From the NCBI GenBank assembly GCA_012271225.1, contig JAAXGS010000057.1, positions 1-8,266 on the forward strand: a stretch of 8,266 bases of DNA, written 5' to 3'. The stretch comes from Dehalococcoidia bacterium (lineage in GTDB: Bacteria > Chloroflexota > Dehalococcoidia > UBA6926). The translations under genes were made by a program, and so were the position numbers. The number at the start of each line of letters is the position of its first letter. The stretch's first letter is position 1. Under the pieces are notes generated by a model. That model worked only from the letters and a program-made list of their open reading frames with translations. It did not search any database and had not been told where the DNA came from. Shown here piece after piece: positions 5,578-8,266 of the stretch.

Positions 5578-7002
5578 TCAGTCCAGCAGCTTTCCCGGGT
5601 TCATGATTGCCGCGGGATCAATCGCGTGCTTGATGGCGCGCATCAGCGCGACTCCACCCTCGCCAAGCTCCCGTGGCAGGAGATGCTTCAGGCGCACGCC
5701 GACACCGTGGCAGTACTCAATGGTGCCGCCCATGTCGACCGCCTCGGAGATCATCGAATCGGACGCTTGGCGTATCCGGTCAGCGCCGTCCGGACGGGCA
5801 TCGGGGTCGATCGCAATGATGGAGAACATCTCCGGCTCGCCCCAGATGGCGCATTCGATAACGCGCAGGCCGACCTCGTCAAACATGCGGATGGCCCGAT
5901 AGCGCAGATCCAGAACCCGTGACGCGGGGACGGCCGTGTGGATGTAGCTGCCGGCGCGTCCGCCGCGGTCCCGCCAGGGGTGGCGCTGTCCGGCGCTTCT
6001 CGCCTCCTGATACCGAATTCCGGAGGCGTGGCGATCCTCCCAGAAGGCCTGCGCCGCCTCCGGCCCAAGATCATGAGCGCCGTATGCCGAGACGATCTCC
6101 CATACGGTATCCTGTTGCGCGTCCAGCTCCGCGGAGGAGCCTTCCATGCTGAGGTGCAGCACGGAGCGGCCCGGGCCATCGGCCAGAATCGGCTCACCGC
6201 CGGAGTCCGTCTCGTCCTCCTGCGCGAAATCGACCATCGCCGGCGTCAGTCCCTCGCTGAACAGCCGCTGAATGGCGAAGAACCCCTGCTGAAAGCTGTC
6301 GAACTCCAGCGCGTAATGCCGCCGTTCCTCCATCTCCGGAAAGATGCGGATCGTCGCCTCGGTGATGACGCCGAACACGCCCTCCGTTCCGATGAACAGG
6401 CTCGTCAGGTCCATTCCGGCGGGAACGGACCGGCGCAGAGCGCGCGTGCGGACAACCTCGCCCGTCGGCAGCACGGCCTCGAGGCCCACAACCTGTCTCC
6501 CCATCGGACCGTATTTCGCCGCCAGATAGCCCACGCCGTTCGTGGAGATCGCGCCGCCCACGGTGGCGATGGGCTGGCTCCACGGGTCATGTCCCACAAA
6601 GTGGTTGGCCGGTTGCAGGACGGCATCGAGATCGCCAAGGATGACGCCGGGCTGAACCGTCGCAGTGCCGTTCTCGAGGCTCACGTCGATGACGGCGTTC
6701 AGCGCGCCCATATCCAGCACAATCCCGGGCCGGATCGTCGCCGCGCCGCCCATCACGCCGGTCCCGCCGCCGTACGGCGTCACCGGCACGCCGGCCTCCG
6801 TCGCGGCGCGCAGGATGGCCGCCACGTGCGTTGTGGAGCGCGGTCTGACAATCGCCAGCGGCAGCGCGCGCGCCAGGCCCCCTCGGCGGTCAGATGGAAT
6901 CGCGTCGTCGGCGTAGTCCTCCAGCACATGCTGATCCGTCAGCACGTTGTCCCGACTCACAATCTGATTGATCTCTGAGAGAAAGCTGTCCGAATTATTC
7001 AT
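5578..7002 (-). CDS. FAD-linked oxidase, GlcD/D-lactate dehydrogenase/AGPS superfamily
   Basis: A 474-residue flavoprotein of the VAO/PCMH fold. The N-terminal FAD-binding domain shows PYGGGTG (76-82), GHDPWSQPIATVGGAISTN (137-155), KYGPMGRQ (163-170) and the SLFIGTEGVFGVITEA block (201-216). The C-terminal FAD-oxidase domain contains CHGVG (431-435) and ends with DPAAIMNPGKLL (462-473). These are the hallmarks of 2-hydroxyacid dehydrogenases such as glycolate oxidase subunit GlcD and D-lactate dehydrogenase, and of alkylglycerone-phosphate synthase. The triple-His motif typical of the last is not present; YCHG stands in its place. The GlcE and GlcF partners are absent, so glycolate oxidase proper is unlikely. 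The substrate cannot be assigned. There is no signal peptide or iron-sulfur motif. The start ATG has GGAG 7 bases upstream (complement of 7010-7013). It is the last gene of the purQ-led cluster, 27 bases after the second EamA gene. Confidence 0.88.
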   Translation of the reverse strand: MNNSDSFLSEINQIVSRDNVLTDQHVLEDYADDAIPSDRRGGLARALPLAIVRPRSTTHVAAILRAATEAGVPVTPYGGGTGVMGGAATIRPGIVLDMGALNAVIDVSLENGTATVQPGVILGDLDAVLQPANHFVGHDPWSQPIATVGGAISTNGVGYLAAKYGPMGRQVVGLEAVLPTGEVVRTRALRRSVPAGMDLTSLFIGTEGVFGVITEATIRIFPEMEERRHYALEFDSFQQGFFAIQRLFSEGLTPAMVDFAQEDETDSGGEPILADGPGRSVLHLSMEGSSAELDAQQDTVWEIVSAYGAHDLGPEAAQAFWEDRHASGIRYQEARSAGQRHPWRDRGGRAGSYIHTAVPASRVLDLRYRAIRMFDEVGLRVIECAIWGEPEMFSIIAIDPDARPDGADRIRQASDSMISEAVDMGGTIEYCHGVGVRLKHLLPRELGEGGVALMRAIKHAIDPAAIMNPGKLLD

Positions 7003-7029
7003 CGCACCACTCCAACAGATGCCGCAGCG

Positions 7030-7545
7030 TCACTGATTTCCAAGGATGACGAGTATCACTCCCATGATGACCAGAAAGGAGCCGAGAACAACGCGGCGCG
7101 TGATGCGCTCCGTCTGTCTCAGAAAGATGGCCGTGAGGACAAGGGTCATAAGGGGGCTGACGGCCACAATGGGCGAGACGACCACGAGGGGAGCGAGCGA
7201 GAACGCGAAAAAGCTCAGGAATGCGCCGCTTGAGGCGAGGACGCCGGCGATCATGATCCACGCCAACGCCCGTTTCGGCGCGCGCAGGTCTCTGGGCAGG
7301 TTGCGGGAGCTCACCGCGCCGAGCACCAGCATGCCTACGAACAACGTGATGGTTGAGCCGGTCTGCGGGGGCGTCTCGCCGCCGCCCAGCAGGCCGCGTG
7401 AGACCATCTGCCCGCTCCCGTAGCAGAGGATGGACAACAGTGAGGCCGCAGTGCCGTACAGCGCAGGCCCGCGCAGCCGGGCGGCGAGGCCGGGCTCGCG
7501 CTCCATGCCCGGGACGGGCGCGCGGCGCGTGGGCTGCAGTGTCAT
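7030..7545 (-). CDS. EamA/DMT-family membrane protein, second half of a split transporter
   Basis: A 171-residue protein with one EamA domain. An arginine-rich soluble tail (1-27) is followed by five hydrophobic helices at about 28-47, 62-81, 93-114, 119-140 and 150-169. The sequence between helices 3 and 5 (FFAFSLAPLVVVSPIVAVSPLM, residues 109-130, then IFLRQTERITRR and a Gly-rich last helix) follows the normal EamA pattern. Canonical EamA transporters have two such domains in about 300 residues; this is one. Its ATG overlaps the stop of the preceding EamA gene as ATGA, implying coupled translation. The pair probably forms one ten-helix-equivalent transporter of the drug/metabolite superfamily in the cytoplasmic membrane. 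The substrate is unknown. A frameshift that split one former gene is the alternative explanation. Confidence 0.82.
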   Translation of the reverse strand: MTLQPTRRAPVPGMEREPGLAARLRGPALYGTAASLLSILCYGSGQMVSRGLLGGGETPPQTGSTITLFVGMLVLGAVSSRNLPRDLRAPKRALAWIMIAGVLASSGAFLSFFAFSLAPLVVVSPIVAVSPLMTLVLTAIFLRQTERITRRVVLGSFLVIMGVILVILGNQ

Positions 7546-7988
7546 GACCCCTGCGCCGGCCCAAAGACGATCATGCCCACGCCCGCCACGACTGCGGCGA
7601 TGCCAACCGCAAGCGGAATCGTCAGCTGCTCATCGAGGAAGAGCACGGCGAGGATGGACGCAACGATGGGAACTGCGCCGCCCATAGCCGTCGCGCGTCC
7701 GACGCCGATCATGCTCACGGCGGTGTAGTAGAGAAAGCGTCCTCCCAGGAAGGACAGCAGGCCCACCAGCGCAAACCCGCCGATGGCGCGCGGCGTGAGT
7801 TCCAGGAACGCCCCCGCGTCCATGATCACCGCAATCACTGTGATAAACAGGAACCCCGATACGATCGACAGGAACGTGGCGGACGGGGGGCTCACCCGAT
7901 CGATGCCGAGCCGAACGAGGATGGAGCCGACCGCCCAGGAGAGGGAGGCGACAAGCGCGACCAGGATGCCAACCGTGACGTCGCTCAT
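7542..7988 (-). CDS. EamA/DMT-family membrane protein, first half of a split transporter
   Basis: A 148-residue protein with a single EamA domain and five helices at about 6-25, 38-58, 69-88, 105-120 and 122-143. The stretch FLYYTAVSMIGVGRATAMGG (residues about 85-104), then LFLDEQLT before the last helix, is the typical EamA signature. The second domain expected in a full-length DMT transporter is encoded by the next gene, with a 4-base overlap. It begins 18 bases after the purQ stop without a clear Shine-Dalgarno site (GGCGGG is the nearest purine-rich tract), so it may be translated by coupling to purQ. The purQ neighbourhood might hint at a purine-related cargo, but location alone is weak evidence. 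The family call is firm; the substrate is not known. Confidence 0.85.
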   Translation of the reverse strand: MSDVTVGILVALVASLSWAVGSILVRLGIDRVSPPSATFLSIVSGFLFITVIAVIMDAGAFLELTPRAIGGFALVGLLSFLGGRFLYYTAVSMIGVGRATAMGGAVPIVASILAVLFLDEQLTIPLAVGIAAVVAGVGMIVFGPAQGS

Positions 7989-8006
7989 CCGGGTGGCGCC
8001 CGCCGG

Positions 8007-8266
8007 TCAGGCCGTCGCCGGCAGGCCGACATGACGCAGCATGGAGCCGAAGATTGCGCGGCCATCCACGCCGCCAAGCTCCGGCTCACAGCAGCGCTCC
8101 GGATGCGGCATCATCCCCAGCACATTGCGCCCCTCATTGACGATACCTGCGATGTTGCCACGAGAGCCGTTCGGGTTCCATTCCGGCGTCACCGCGCCCT
8201 CCGGGCCGGCGTAGCGAAAAATGATCCTCTCCGTCCGCTCCAACTCGGCGATGGTCTCATCATCCG
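8007..8266 (-). CDS. purQ: Phosphoribosylformylglycinamidine synthase subunit PurQ, C-terminal part (cut by window edge)
   Basis: About 85 C-terminal residues of the glutaminase subunit of the FGAM synthase complex (with PurL and PurS), which releases ammonia from glutamine for the fourth step of purine synthesis. The visible part begins DDETIAELER, as expected after the 'YCDDETL' segment of other PurQ proteins. It then has NPNGSRGNIAGIVNE and the MPHPER motif, whose His and Glu complete the class-I amidotransferase triad (codons at about 8103-8105 and 8097-8099); the nucleophile Cys lies outside the window. The C terminus (DGRAIFGSMLRHVGLPATA) is normal. The frame is open to the window end, so an internal TTG at 8243 is not the start. 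It leads the minus-strand cluster with the two EamA genes and the FAD oxidase. Confidence 0.93.
   Translation of the reverse strand, partial: DDETIAELERTERIIFRYAGPEGAVTPEWNPNGSRGNIAGIVNEGRNVLGMMPHPERCCEPELGGVDGRAIFGSMLRHVGLPATA

Noticed and set aside
5938..6978. Long open frame (346 codons) on the plus strand, antisense to the FAD oxidase
   Set aside because: Its translation is Arg/His-rich without domains, and it lies wholly inside a gene with clear FAD-binding motifs. It is a typical GC-rich shadow frame.
8007..8243. A complete 78-residue protein starting at the TTG at 8243
   Set aside because: The frame remains open to the window edge and the residues before the TTG (DDETIAE) match PurQ, so this is the tail of a longer gene.
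1..8266. Defence island, mobile element, CRISPR, tRNA or rRNA
   Set aside because: No transposase, integrase, repeat-spacer array, cloverleaf or rRNA-like sequence was seen. The lone HNH-type N terminus belongs to a widespread chromosomal family and has no partner genes here.

Overview
The window is ordinary chromosomal DNA of a GC-rich bacterium, with tightly packed housekeeping genes and short gaps. The Ala/Pro/Thr-rich spacer after the lipobox of the lipoprotein, and the style of the FAD-linked oxidase, suggest a member of the Chloroflexota (perhaps Dehalococcoidia/SAR202-like). That is an inference from protein style, not from a marker gene. I see no mobile element, CRISPR array, tRNA, rRNA or phage gene, and no multi-gene defence or biosynthetic system.

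Left part (1-1418): on the minus strand lies the N-terminal start of an HNH-endonuclease-family gene, cut by the window edge. It is preceded on the same strand by a four-helix CvpA-family membrane protein. Divergent from these, on the plus strand, is cytidylate kinase (cmk).

Centre (1462-5543): a class-V aminotransferase-fold cysteine desulfurase (IscS/NifS type) and a glutamine-dependent NAD synthetase (nadE) lie in the same direction on the minus strand, separated by 242 bases. That gap holds a -10-like box, a small perfect inverted repeat and a possible 22-codon leader ORF whose stop codon overlaps the desulfurase start as ATGA. Divergent from nadE is a plus-strand gene for a predicted lipoprotein of unknown function.

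Right part (5578-8266): four minus-strand genes look like one transcription unit: purQ (C-terminal part only), two single-domain EamA/DMT membrane proteins that overlap by 4 bases, and an FAD-linked oxidase of the GlcD/D-lactate dehydrogenase/alkylglycerone-phosphate synthase superfamily. The two EamA proteins together equal one normal ten-helix transporter, so they probably act as a heteromeric pair.

Pathways represented are CTP/dCTP supply (cmk), the last step of NAD synthesis (nadE), sulfur mobilisation for Fe-S clusters and thio-modified tRNA (cysteine desulfurase) and purine synthesis (purQ). The accessory content is modest. The points most worth checking are the leader ORF before the desulfurase, the split EamA transporter in a purQ-led cluster, and the start-site correction for nadE.
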